A stretch of DNA of 64,000 bases from Bog-473 sp963736525 (GTDB lineage Bacteria; Actinomycetota; Acidimicrobiia; Acidimicrobiales; RAAP-2), in contig CAVTPF010000004.1 in NCBI GenBank assembly GCA_963736525.1, forward strand, positions 104,682 to 168,681. The letters are read 5' to 3'. The notes under the pieces are model-generated. The model was not told where the DNA came from. It made no database searches and was given only the letters and a program-made list of their open reading frames with translations. Below are positions 43,749 to 52,828 of this stretch, in pieces. The number at the start of each line of letters is the position of its first letter. Positions within the stretch are counted from its first letter, which is position 1. The translations under genes and the position numbers were made by a program.

Positions 43749-44783
43749 ATGAAGGCCTTGCAGGTCACAGCCCATGGTCGGCCGGGGGAGGTGCTGGAGG
43801 TCCGGGAGGTGGAACGCCCCGAGCCCGAGGCGGGAGAGGTCCGCATCGTCGTCGGGGCGGCCTCGCTCAACTTCAACGACATCGACCGCTGCCGCGGCAA
43901 CCTCGTGTCGGTACCCACGCCGCCGCCCTTCACCTTGGGCATGGACGTGTGCGGCGTCGTCGACGCCGCCGGACCCGACGCAGAGCCGTGGGTGGGCAAG
44001 CGGGTGGTCGCCATCACCAAGACGGCGCTGGGCGGCATCGCCGAGTTCGCCATCGCCCCGGCGGTCTCGGTCTTCGACGCACCCGAGCAGCTCGACGACG
44101 CCGAGGGGGCCGCGTTCATCCTCCCCTTCCAGACGTCGCACCTGGCGCTGTTCCGCCGCGGCCGCCTGACCGGCGGCGAGACGGTGGTCGTCCACTCGGG
44201 GGCGAGCGGGTTGGGCACGGCGGGGATCCAGCTCGGCAAGGTGGCCGGCGCGCGCGTGATCGCCGTCGCCGGTGGCCCGGAGAAGGGGGCGCTGTGCGCG
44301 TCGCTCGGCGCCGACCTGGTGGTCGATCACGCGGCCGAGGACTTCGTGGAGGCGGTCCTGGCCGACACCGACGACCGTGGCGCGGAGGTGATCTACGACC
44401 TGACGGGCGGCGACTTCGTCGAACGCTCGTGGCGCTGCACGGCGCGGGGCGGCCGTTACCTCGCCGTCGGCTTCGCCGACGACGACGCCAACGGCATGAC
44501 CGGCCGCCCGCTGCGCATGGGCTGCATCGGCAACATCGACATCGTCTGCGTCATGGTGGCCTGGGCGGAGTCCGTCGATCCCGGCATGCGCCGCTTCGGA
44601 TTCAACCCGTTCGGGCGCGACGTGGCCGACGAGATCCACAACGACCTGCTCGAGATGGTGGACAAGGAGCTGATCCGTCCCTTCGTGGGCCGCCGGGTCT
44701 CCATGGAGGAGGCCGGAGCGGCGCTCGACGACCACGAGGCTCGTCGCAGCCTGGGCCGCACCGTCGTCGAGGTCGCCCCTTGA
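43749..44783 (+). CDS. Zinc-free MDR (quinone-oxidoreductase-like) dehydrogenase
   Basis: 344 residues, ATG start. N-terminal GroES-like domain (SLNFNDIDRCRG, GMDVCGVVDAAG) and a Rossmann domain with the NADPH-binding HSGASGLGTAGIQLGKVAGA. The structural and catalytic zinc Cys residues of alcohol dehydrogenases are absent, as in quinone reductases and enoyl reductases (QOR/NADPH:quinone type). It overlaps the next gene by 4 bp (TTGA), so translation is coupled to the sulfotransferase. The upstream TetR gene and palindrome suggest inducible control. Substrate unknown. Confidence 0.88.
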   Translation: MKALQVTAHGRPGEVLEVREVERPEPEAGEVRIVVGAASLNFNDIDRCRGNLVSVPTPPPFTLGMDVCGVVDAAGPDAEPWVGKRVVAITKTALGGIAEFAIAPAVSVFDAPEQLDDAEGAAFILPFQTSHLALFRRGRLTGGETVVVHSGASGLGTAGIQLGKVAGARVIAVAGGPEKGALCASLGADLVVDHAAEDFVEAVLADTDDRGAEVIYDLTGGDFVERSWRCTARGGRYLAVGFADDDANGMTGRPLRMGCIGNIDIVCVMVAWAESVDPGMRRFGFNPFGRDVADEIHNDLLEMVDKELIRPFVGRRVSMEEAGAALDDHEARRSLGRTVVEVAP

Positions 44784-46045
44784 GCGACGTCGCCTACACC
44801 TGGCAAGACTCCGAGCTGCGCGCCATCCCCCTGCGAGCGCTCAACGGCGTCGGGGCGCAGCTCGAGCGGTTCGGGGTCGTCTACCCCGCGCTGACCTCCC
44901 AGTCGGTGATGGCCGCCGCGGTGAAGTCCGCCGGCTCGGACGACTTCGGGAGCGACAGCTTCCGCGAGCCGCTCGACGTGTTCGTCGGCGCCTGCTCGAC
45001 GGAGGCCGACCTCACGACCTTCGGCCGGATCCTCGTCTCCAAGATGCTGTCCTCCGCCCTGGCCAATCGCATCGCGCTCCGCGAGTGGTCCAAGGCCCAC
45101 CCCGAGGTCCGTGACGAGCGGATCGAGAGCCCGTGGGTGATCGTGGGGCTGCCCCGCACCGGCACCAGCCTGCTCTCCATGCTGCTCGGTCTCGACCCGA
45201 TGGCCCGGCCGCTGCTGCAGTGGGAGGCGGCCCACCCGATCCCCCCGCCGACCCTGGAGGAGGCGGACCAGGACCCGCGCATCGCCAAGACGGCCAAGGA
45301 CCTCGAGGGCCTGCTGAAGCTGAACCCGCCGCTCAAGGCGATGCACCCGTTCGGGGCGACGTTGCCCGAGGAGTGCGTGTCGCTGTTCATGTTCGACGTC
45401 CGCACCCTGGCCCTCGAGACCCAGGCCCACGTGCCCACCTACGCCCGCTGGTTGGAGCGCGCGGACATGGCGCCGGCCTACGCGCAGCACCGGCTGGCCC
45501 TTCAGACGCTGCAGTCACGGCAGCCGACCGAGCGCTGGGTCCTCAAGACGCCGAACCACCTGTGGCACCTGGAGGCGCTGCTCGCCGCCTACCCCGACGC
45601 GCGCATCATCTGGACCCACCGCGACCCCGGTCCGGTGGTCACCTCGCTGGCCAGCCTGGCCAACGCCGGCCAGCGTCCGCTGACCAGCCGCAGCGACCCC
45701 CGGCCGACGGCCGAGGAGTGGAAGCGCAAGTGCGAGTTCGCCCTCAACTCCGCCATAGCGTTCGACCAGAAGTCCGAGGGCGCCTGGTGCCAGCACCTGC
45801 ACTACGACGACCTCATGGCGGACCCGATCGCCGCGGTCGGTCGGCTCTACGGCCAGTTCGGGGGGGCGGTGAGCGACCTGCACGCCCGCCGCATGCGCAG
45901 CTTCCTCGACCACCGGCCCCAGGACGCCTTCGGCCGGCACCGCTACGACCCGGCCGACTTCGGCTGGACCTATCCCGAGCTGGCCGAAGAGTTCAAGGAG
46001 TACACCGAGCGCTACCACATCCGGTCCGAGGTGCCACCGCCTTAG
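44780..46045 (+). CDS. PAPS-dependent sulfotransferase family protein
   Basis: 421 residues from the TTG at 44780 that overlaps the upstream stop codon; the frame is open further upstream but there lies out of phase with the MDR gene. The PAPS-binding 5' loop reads GLPRTGTSLLSMLL and the 3'-phosphate loop reads THRDPGPVVTSLASL. A helical N-terminal extension of about 110 residues and a C-terminal FGWTYPELAEEFKEY are typical of the actinobacterial Sulfotransfer_3-like family, common in mycobacteria. It would transfer sulfate from PAPS to a lipid, sterol or carbohydrate acceptor. It is coupled to the reductase, suggesting the two act on one compound. Confidence 0.88.
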   Translation: MSDVAYTWQDSELRAIPLRALNGVGAQLERFGVVYPALTSQSVMAAAVKSAGSDDFGSDSFREPLDVFVGACSTEADLTTFGRILVSKMLSSALANRIALREWSKAHPEVRDERIESPWVIVGLPRTGTSLLSMLLGLDPMARPLLQWEAAHPIPPPTLEEADQDPRIAKTAKDLEGLLKLNPPLKAMHPFGATLPEECVSLFMFDVRTLALETQAHVPTYARWLERADMAPAYAQHRLALQTLQSRQPTERWVLKTPNHLWHLEALLAAYPDARIIWTHRDPGPVVTSLASLANAGQRPLTSRSDPRPTAEEWKRKCEFALNSAIAFDQKSEGAWCQHLHYDDLMADPIAAVGRLYGQFGGAVSDLHARRMRSFLDHRPQDAFGRHRYDPADFGWTYPELAEEFKEYTERYHIRSEVPPP

Positions 46046-46092
46046 CACCGCAGCCGTCGCACCGCCGCCCTCGCCTGCCGGCAACCGCGCGC

Positions 46093-49000
46093 TTAGGTGA
46101 ACGTGAGGACTTGCGCCCGCCGTTCCGCCTGCTGCCACCACTCGGCGAACTCCCCCGCGGGCATCGGCGAGGCCCAGATGAAGCCCTGAGCCGAGTCGCA
46201 GCCCAGCTCCGCCACGAGGGCGCGTTGCTGGGCATCGCTCACGCCCTCGGCGACGACGTTCAGCCCCAGCGCACGGCTCATCTCGACGATCGCCTTGACG
46301 ACGGGCATGGAGTCGTCCGCGGTGCCGAGCCGCTGCGTGAACGACCGGTCGATCTTTATGGTGGTGACCGGCAGGGTGTGCAGGTAGGCGAGCGAGGAGT
46401 ACCCGGTCCCGAAGTCGTCGATGGCGACGCGCAAGCCGAGGTCCTGGAAGCTCTGCAGCGAGCGCCGGGTGGATGCGCTGTCGACCATCACCGCGGACTC
46501 TGTGATCTCGACCGTCACCCGGCTCGGGGCGATGTCGTAGCGACGGATCGCCTCACGCACCATGTCGACGGTCTCGGCGTCATCGAGCTGGCGGGCCGAC
46601 AGATTGACCGCCAACGTCTCCAACCGGGGTCCGAGCTCGTCGGCATCCCACGCCGCCAGTTCGGCCATCGCCTGGTGGAACACCCAGCGCCCGATCGGGA
46701 TGATCAGCCCCGTCTCCTCCGCCACGGGGATGAAGTCGAGCGGCGAGACGAGACCGAGCTGGGGATGGTGCCAGCGGATCACGGCCTCGGCGCCGAGGGG
46801 CCGCTCGCTCAGGGGCTCCACCATCGGCTGGTAGCGCAGCTCGAATTGGTCGAGGGCCAGCGCCTGGCGCAGTTCGGTCTCCATGGTGAGCCGGGCGAGC
46901 GAGCGCCGGTGCAGGTCCTGGTCGAACAACGCGTAGGTGTTCCGGCCCGAGTTCTTGGCCTGGTACATCGCCGTGTCGGCGTCCCGCAGGATCATCTCGG
47001 GTTCGGCCCCGGGCTCGGGCAGGACGATGCCGATGCTCCCGGTCACCGTGAGGTCGTGGTTGCCGCTGTGGATCGGCGGCTCCAGCACGGCGAGGAGCCG
47101 CTTGGCCGCCCCGACGGCGTCGTCGACGCCCTCGACGTCGCGCACGATGAACACGAACTCGTCCCCGCTGAAGCGGGCCGCGGTCTCTCCGGTCCGGACG
47201 GCCCGGGCGAAGCGGGCACCCACCTCCTGCAGCACCGCGTCGCCCGTCTCGTGACCGAGGCTGTCGTTGACGATCTTGAACCCGTCGAGGTCCAAGAACA
47301 GCACGGCGATCCCCTTCTCCCGGCGCCGCTCACCGCTGAGCTCCAGCTGCAGGCGGTTCAACAACATGGCGCGGTTCGGCAGACCGGTCAGGGCGTCGTG
47401 GAACGCCAGATTGGTGAGCTCGACCTGGGCGTCCACCTCCTCGGTGATGTCCTCGATCGTGGTGACGTAGCCCTCGCTGCCCTCCGGGCCCTTCGGCGCA
47501 GCGGACATGCGGACATGGCGGACCTCTCCGTCGGGGCGCCGGATCCGGAAGCTGGTGACCAGGCGTTGCCCCTTTGGGCGCTCGCGGTCGATGAGACGGA
47601 GGAGCTCGGGCTTGTCCTCGGGGTGGACCGCGGCCTGCCATCCCACGCCGAGGAGCTCGTCGATGGCCCGGCCCGAGATCTCCGCGATGCGGGGATTGGC
47701 GTAGTACACGCCCCCGCCGAGCGGCGGGCTCTCCAGGATCCCGATCGGTGCCGCGTCGGCCAGGGTCCGGAAGCGGTTCTCGGCGAGATGCAGCGACGCC
47801 GCATTGCGGAGACGCTCGATGCCGAAGGCCAGTTCGGAGGCCAGCTCCTCCATGAGCGCGATCTCGGGCGAGTCGAACTCGTCGGGCTCTGCGGCGTACA
47901 TGCCGATGACGCCGACGACGACGTCGGCCACGATCAGCGGGAGGGCGCAGCACGAGCGGAGGTTGTCGACGTGTGCCCCCTTGCGTGCGAGCTCGAAGTA
48001 GCGCGAGTCGCGCAGGTCGTTGATGACCTGAATGCGCCGTGTGCGCACCGCCGTCCCCGAGAGACCCTCACCCGTGTGGTCGTCCGCCCAGCTCAACCGG
48101 ACGTGCTCGGTGTTGTCCGGTGCGCCGGCCACCGCGACCGGCCGGATGGTGCGTGCGTCGTCATGCTCGACGTACCCGACCCAGGCCAGCTGGTAGTTGC
48201 CCACCTCGACGATCATCCGGCAGGCGTTCTGGAGCAGCGCCGGCTCGTCGGCCGAATGCACGACGAGCTGAATGACGGCGCTCAGCGTGCGCTGCGCCCT
48301 CTCCAGCCTCACCTGACTGGTCACGTCGCGGGCGTTGAACACGACCCCGTTGATCGCCGGATCGTCGAGGCAGTTCGTCGCGGTGAGCTCGAGGGTGCGC
48401 CACTCGCTTTCGGCCGTGCGGAAGCGGTAGATGGAGGGGGTGTAGATACCGGGGCCCGCCAGGTCGCGCTGGAACGCCGCCGCGGCCTCTTCCAGGTCGT
48501 CGGGATGGACGAGTGAGAGCATGTTGCGGCCCACGTTGTCGTCCGGATCCAGCCCCAGGATGCGCTTGGCGGCGGGGTTGGCGTAGCGCAGGTCCGCGTG
48601 CTCGTCCACGATCACGATCAGGTCGCTGGAGCTCGCGACCAGTGTGCGCCAGCTCTGTTCGCTCTCCCGCAACGATCGCGTCGTGCGCTCGACCTCCCGC
48701 ACGGCCCGGGCGCGCGTCACGGACAGTCCCACCAACAGCGCCAGGAGCAGTCCCACGGCGAGCAGACCCAGCACCAGGAACACGAGCGGGCCGGCGACGC
48801 TGCCGCCGGGGAGTGCGAGCGCGGGCCCGGCGCGGAAACGGACGGTCCAGGCCCCGAAGGCCTGGATGCTCGCGCTGTAGCCCCATGGTCCCTGCGCCGA
48901 GACCGAGCCGGGTGAGCGCAGGACCGCGTGCTGACTTCGGGAGCCGGCCGCACCGCTCGACACGAGGAACTGCAGGTTCGGCGGGTGCGGAATGGAGTCG

Positions 49001-49743
49001 AGCATGCCTGACCCGTTGACGATCGCCATGACCCAGCCGGCCGACTGGTCGACCCGCGCCGTCGTCGTTCTGGGCGTGCCGGTGTAGACGGGCTGCACGA
49101 GGACGAGGTCGGCGCTGTACGCCCGGGTGAGGGCGCGGCCCGACAAGACCTGCTCCTGGCCGGACACCGTGGCTGCCGTCAGCTCCCTCGAGAGCGCGGG
49201 CACGGTGCAGAAGTCGTAGCCGTAGAGCGGTATCGGGACGGCCAGATTGACCCAGTCGGCGTCGCTGACCAGGCAGTAGTGCGAGCGCTGTCCGGGTGGG
49301 TGTACGGAGCCGACGGACACCCCGTTGGCGCGCATGACCCGCAGGATCCCGGGCACCTGGGCGTTGGTGACCGACACCACGACGCCGGCACCTTGGAGCC
49401 CCGGAAAGCGACTGGTCCCGAACCCCACCGACTGCAGGTACGCCGCGTACTGGGCGTGGGTCACCAGGCCCTGGTGGAAGAGGGCGGCGGACCCCGCGAG
49501 GAGGTCCCCGTAGCGCAACAGCACATTGGACAGGTCCGACGACGTCTCGGTGGCGTCGGCGCGGAATTGTGATTGCGTGTCCGCCGTGTTGCGCTGGTGC
49601 CAGTACCACGCCCCGGTGCTCACCACGAGAGCGGCCAGCAACCCGGTGACGATGACCGCCACCCCGACGCTGCGACCCCGGGCTCGGGTCACACCCCCCT
49701 TTTGCTCCGACGCCAAGTTCCTGCCGCGAAAACCCCCTGCCAC
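46093..49743 (-). CDS. Membrane CHASE-PAS-GAF-PAS-GGDEF-EAL c-di-GMP protein
   Basis: 1216 residues, GTG start. An N-terminal helix (about 28-48), an extracytoplasmic CHASE-like domain (about 55-300; FPGLQGAGVV) and a second helix (about 315-345) form a receptor. Cytoplasmic PAS (about 370-480), GAF (about 490-630) and PAS (about 640-760) domains follow. The cyclase site is FSGDEF (Ser for the first Gly) near residue 857. The EAL domain (from about 980) reads GAEAVIRW, so EAV replaces EAL with the key Glu kept, plus EITESAV, DDFGTGYSS and KIDRSF. It should sense an external ligand and tune c-di-GMP. Whether the cyclase is active is uncertain. Confidence 0.93.
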   Translation of the reverse strand: MAGGFRGRNLASEQKGGVTRARGRSVGVAVIVTGLLAALVVSTGAWYWHQRNTADTQSQFRADATETSSDLSNVLLRYGDLLAGSAALFHQGLVTHAQYAAYLQSVGFGTSRFPGLQGAGVVVSVTNAQVPGILRVMRANGVSVGSVHPPGQRSHYCLVSDADWVNLAVPIPLYGYDFCTVPALSRELTAATVSGQEQVLSGRALTRAYSADLVLVQPVYTGTPRTTTARVDQSAGWVMAIVNGSGMLDSIPHPPNLQFLVSSGAAGSRSQHAVLRSPGSVSAQGPWGYSASIQAFGAWTVRFRAGPALALPGGSVAGPLVFLVLGLLAVGLLLALLVGLSVTRARAVREVERTTRSLRESEQSWRTLVASSSDLIVIVDEHADLRYANPAAKRILGLDPDDNVGRNMLSLVHPDDLEEAAAAFQRDLAGPGIYTPSIYRFRTAESEWRTLELTATNCLDDPAINGVVFNARDVTSQVRLERAQRTLSAVIQLVVHSADEPALLQNACRMIVEVGNYQLAWVGYVEHDDARTIRPVAVAGAPDNTEHVRLSWADDHTGEGLSGTAVRTRRIQVINDLRDSRYFELARKGAHVDNLRSCCALPLIVADVVVGVIGMYAAEPDEFDSPEIALMEELASELAFGIERLRNAASLHLAENRFRTLADAAPIGILESPPLGGGVYYANPRIAEISGRAIDELLGVGWQAAVHPEDKPELLRLIDRERPKGQRLVTSFRIRRPDGEVRHVRMSAAPKGPEGSEGYVTTIEDITEEVDAQVELTNLAFHDALTGLPNRAMLLNRLQLELSGERRREKGIAVLFLDLDGFKIVNDSLGHETGDAVLQEVGARFARAVRTGETAARFSGDEFVFIVRDVEGVDDAVGAAKRLLAVLEPPIHSGNHDLTVTGSIGIVLPEPGAEPEMILRDADTAMYQAKNSGRNTYALFDQDLHRRSLARLTMETELRQALALDQFELRYQPMVEPLSERPLGAEAVIRWHHPQLGLVSPLDFIPVAEETGLIIPIGRWVFHQAMAELAAWDADELGPRLETLAVNLSARQLDDAETVDMVREAIRRYDIAPSRVTVEITESAVMVDSASTRRSLQSFQDLGLRVAIDDFGTGYSSLAYLHTLPVTTIKIDRSFTQRLGTADDSMPVVKAIVEMSRALGLNVVAEGVSDAQQRALVAELGCDSAQGFIWASPMPAGEFAEWWQQAERRAQVLTFT

Positions 49744-49901
49744 ACTTCATCAATTCGGCAAATTCCGTTGCATGTAGAAGGAGAAATGGTCCTTTTCAGT
49801 GCACAAATCCACCATGTCTCTACGGGAGGCGACGCAATCCCCGTGCGCTCTCACACCGGCAGGACGCCGCAGTGTCAATCCCGCGAGGTGCCGGGCCTCG
49901 G

Positions 49902-50858
49902 CTACCCGGCGAGTGCGGCCCGCCACGGTCCGAGGTCGAGCCCGGGATACCGCTGGGCGGTCCGGTCGAGCAGCCGCCCGTCCCACACCGGGTGGCCGGG
50001 CGGAGGCCAGCCGAACAGCTCCAACTCGCGCGGCGTCGAGCCCTCCACGAAGACCGTCCACTCCATGCCCGTCGAGCGGGACTGCTGGGTGTCGTAGGCG
50101 ATCCACTCGGCCCGCGCGTGCTTGAACGCGATGGCGACCACCATGCGGGCGCCGGCGCCGGAGCCGAAGGGGGCACCCCGGTGGTAGCAGTCGGACCGGT
50201 ACGCCAGGTACGAGCCCCGGATCCCCGGGGCGGGCCGCTCGGCGGCGTAGACACCGGGCTCCGTGGCGGGCATGACGACGCCGTAGGGGTTGTCCACGTG
50301 GCCGGTGTTGCGCACGGTGACCAAGCGGGTGGGGTTGTCGGCCTCGGTGACGTCGGAGAGATAGAGGAACCCCTCGAGGTTCCACCACGGCGCCTCGCTC
50401 CCGGGAGGCAACCACGAGTGGTTGCGATCGATGTGCATGGGCTGCTCGTAGTTGGTCACGCCGGCGTACTTGGCGCTGGCGTGCGCCTGGTACAGGCGGA
50501 TGTCGCGGCTCCCGAGCGCGCTCTCGGCGAAGTCGACGATGGAAGGGTGGGCGCACACCCGGTTGAGGGCGCCACTGCCCGGGAACGGGAACGCCGCCAT
50601 CCACCGCTGCTGGGCGGGGCGGAACCCCGGGCCCTCCTCGGGCCACACGAAGACCTCCTGCGGCTCCTTCGGCCGGCCCCGCCATTGTTCGTATACGCCG
50701 TCGGGGTCGGCGTGGAGCTCCTCGGCGCTCGGGAAGATCTCGCGCAGGTCCTCGGTCAGAGCGTCGATCTCCTCGGTGCCGACCAGACCCTCGAGCAGGA
50801 CCCACCCGTCGTCGCGCCACGTCGTGACTTCGGCGTCGGTGGCTCGTCGTGCACTCAC
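49902..50858 (-). CDS. Phytanoyl-CoA dioxygenase-like Fe(II)/2-oxoglutarate oxygenase
   Basis: 318 residues, GTG start. Double-stranded beta-helix fold with the iron triad: MHIDRNH gives the HxD pair, and DCYHRGAPFGSGAGAR gives the distal His and the 2-oxoglutarate-binding Arg. N-terminal DDGWVLLEGLVGTEEIDAL is typical of the PhyH family. Length fits. Cytosolic, hydroxylating an unknown substrate. It lies between two unrelated transcription units: the c-di-GMP gene on the same strand, and the ABC exporter operon diverging about 180 bp away. Confidence 0.88.
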   Translation of the reverse strand: MSARRATDAEVTTWRDDGWVLLEGLVGTEEIDALTEDLREIFPSAEELHADPDGVYEQWRGRPKEPQEVFVWPEEGPGFRPAQQRWMAAFPFPGSGALNRVCAHPSIVDFAESALGSRDIRLYQAHASAKYAGVTNYEQPMHIDRNHSWLPPGSEAPWWNLEGFLYLSDVTEADNPTRLVTVRNTGHVDNPYGVVMPATEPGVYAAERPAPGIRGSYLAYRSDCYHRGAPFGSGAGARMVVAIAFKHARAEWIAYDTQQSRSTGMEWTVFVEGSTPRELELFGWPPPGHPVWDGRLLDRTAQRYPGLDLGPWRAALAG

Positions 50859-51039
50859 GCTGGCGTCATCCCGTCATCCCTGTCGATTCGGCTCGTTCGG
50901 CTCGGTCGGCTCGGCCCCTCGTTCGGCTCGGCCGTGGCCCCATTGTTACCGGGCGCGCCGACCCGCCTCGGCTGCCGAACACCCGCACCAGGGACCATCG
51001 ACCCTGGTCGGAGGGGAGCGGACCGCCCATCCTGGTCCC

Positions 51040-52149
51040 ATGGCCGTCACCGAGTCCCCGCGCGAGGACATCGCCGAACCGCCGCAGCTCGCCACCGCGG
51101 GGAGGAGGCCCGGCCTGCAGCGGCTGCTGAGCCTGATCCGCAAGGAGTTCATCGAGATCCGCCGAGACCGGCGCACCATCGCCCTCATCGTCGGCGTGCC
51201 GGTGGCCCTCCTCGTCATCTTCGGGTACGCCGCCAATTTCGAGGTGCATCACATCGCGACGGAGCTCGTGAGCAACGACTCGCCGGCGGTCCGCAACGCG
51301 CTCGGCCTGGACGGCGACTTCGCCGTGCAGGCCCACGTGGCGCCCGACGTCGCGACCGCCAGGGACGACCTCCAACACGGTCGGGTCGCCGTCGCCGTCG
51401 TCCTCGACCGCCAGGGCGTGCCGACGCAGGTCCTGATCGACGGATCGAACCTGCTGATCGCCACGACCGCGGAGCGTGAGCTCACCGCCCTGCACGCCTC
51501 GAGCACGACCTCTGCGGTGCACGTGGACGTCCTCTACAACCCCACGTTGAGCTCGACCCTCTTCATGATCCCGGGCCTGATCGGCATCATCATGACGCAG
51601 GTCGCCCTGGTCATGACGGCCCTCGGCGTCGTTCGTGAACGCGAGCGCGGCACGATCGAGCAGCTGATGATCACCCCGGTGACCAAGCTGGAGCTGATGG
51701 TGGGCAAGACCATCCCCTACCTCATCATCGCCGTCTTCGACCTGTTCTTCGTGCTGCTGGTCAGCCGGCTCCTGTTCGGGGTGGTGGTGCGCGGCAGCAT
51801 CGCGTTGCTCTTCGGCGAGGCGATCTTGTTCCTCACGGCGACGCTCGGCATCGGTCTCCTGATCTCGACGTTGGCCCGGACGCAGCTGCAGGCCACGCAG
51901 ATGACCGTCTTCGTGCAGCTGCCGCAGATGCTGCTCTCGGGCCTCATCTTCCCGCTCGCCGCCATGCCGTGGGGCGTGCGGTGGATCAGCTATCTGCTCC
52001 CGCTGACCTACTTCGCCGCCATTGCCCGCGATGTCGTGCTCAAGGGCGTCGGCATCGGTGACCTCTGGACGGACACGTTCGCCCTCGCCGTGCTGGCCGT
52101 GGCATACGTCGGTCTCGCCGTCCTCCGATTCCGCAAGACCCTTGACTGA
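51040..52149 (+). CDS. ABC-2 exporter permease (YbhR/YbhS-like)
   Basis: 369 residues from the ATG at 51040, preceded by GGAGGGGAG at some distance. A long frame upstream is antisense to the dioxygenase gene and was excluded. One N-terminal helix, a large extracytoplasmic domain (about 65-180), then five helices: the ABC2_membrane_3 arrangement. Signatures include LIRKEFIEIRRDRRTIALIV, RERERGTIEQLMITPVTKLE and LSGLIFPLAAMP. Six or so membrane passes with this layout are found in drug and lipid exporters. It overlaps the first ATPase gene by 8 bp and forms a three-gene operon. Confidence 0.9.
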   Translation: MAVTESPREDIAEPPQLATAGRRPGLQRLLSLIRKEFIEIRRDRRTIALIVGVPVALLVIFGYAANFEVHHIATELVSNDSPAVRNALGLDGDFAVQAHVAPDVATARDDLQHGRVAVAVVLDRQGVPTQVLIDGSNLLIATTAERELTALHASSTTSAVHVDVLYNPTLSSTLFMIPGLIGIIMTQVALVMTALGVVRERERGTIEQLMITPVTKLELMVGKTIPYLIIAVFDLFFVLLVSRLLFGVVVRGSIALLFGEAILFLTATLGIGLLISTLARTQLQATQMTVFVQLPQMLLSGLIFPLAAMPWGVRWISYLLPLTYFAAIARDVVLKGVGIGDLWTDTFALAVLAVAYVGLAVLRFRKTLD

Positions 52150-52828
52150 GATCCTGGCCGACCGCGTCGTCAAGACCTTCGGGCGCACGCGCGTCCTCGA
52201 TGGCGTCGACCTCGCCGTCCCCAAGGGCGAGCTCTGGGGCGTCGTCGGGGCCGACGGGGCCGGCAAGACCACCCTGCTCCGTTGCATCTCGGGGCTGCTC
52301 CGGGTCGATTCGGGCCGCGTGCTCCCCGGTCGCCCCGGGCAGGACCGCCTGGGCTTCTCCCAGCAGGGCTTCCACCTGTACCACGACCTGACGGTGGACG
52401 AGAACGTAGCGTTCATCGGACGCCTCTACGGTCTCGACCGGACCACGCTCGCCGCCAGCGCCGAGGAGCTCCTCGCCTTCGCCGGACTGAGCGAACGTCG
52501 TGCGTCGCTGGCCGGGGAGCTGTCCGGCGGCATGCAGCAGAAGCTGACGCTGGTCTGCTCTTTGCTGCATCGCCCCCCGATCCTCCTGCTCGACGAGCCC
52601 ACCACCGGCGTCGACCCGCTGTCCCGCCTTGAGTTCTGGGATCTCGTCGAGCATCTCCACGCCGGCGGCTCCACGGTGCTCTTCGCCAGCGCCTACTTCG
52701 ACGAGGTCGAGCGCTGCGATCACGTCGTGTATCTCGACCTGGGCCGTGTCGTGACGGCCGGCACGCCCGACGAGCTGCGCGGGACCCACCGGACCCTGGA
52801 GGACGCCTTCTTGGAGCTCACCTCGTGA
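52142..52828 (+). CDS. ABC exporter ATPase, first half (YbhF N-half-like)
   Basis: 228 residues from the TTG at 52142, overlapping the permease stop by 8 bp. Walker A GADGAGKTTLL, Q-loop FSQQGFHLY, signature LSGGMQQK, Walker B ILLLDEPTTGVD. The H-loop position reads FASAYFDEVERC: the switch His is Ala. This pattern is what I would expect from the first nucleotide-binding half of YbhF-type fused ATPases. It overlaps the second ATPase gene by 4 bp (GTGA). The two products probably form a heterodimer on the single permease type. Confidence 0.88.
   Translation: MTEILADRVVKTFGRTRVLDGVDLAVPKGELWGVVGADGAGKTTLLRCISGLLRVDSGRVLPGRPGQDRLGFSQQGFHLYHDLTVDENVAFIGRLYGLDRTTLAASAEELLAFAGLSERRASLAGELSGGMQQKLTLVCSLLHRPPILLLDEPTTGVDPLSRLEFWDLVEHLHAGGSTVLFASAYFDEVERCDHVVYLDLGRVVTAGTPDELRGTHRTLEDAFLELTS

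Noticed and set aside
45133..48516. Long plus-strand open frame across the sulfotransferase and the GGDEF-EAL gene
   Set aside because: It runs in a wrong frame of one gene and antisense to another; composition is typical of shadow frames.
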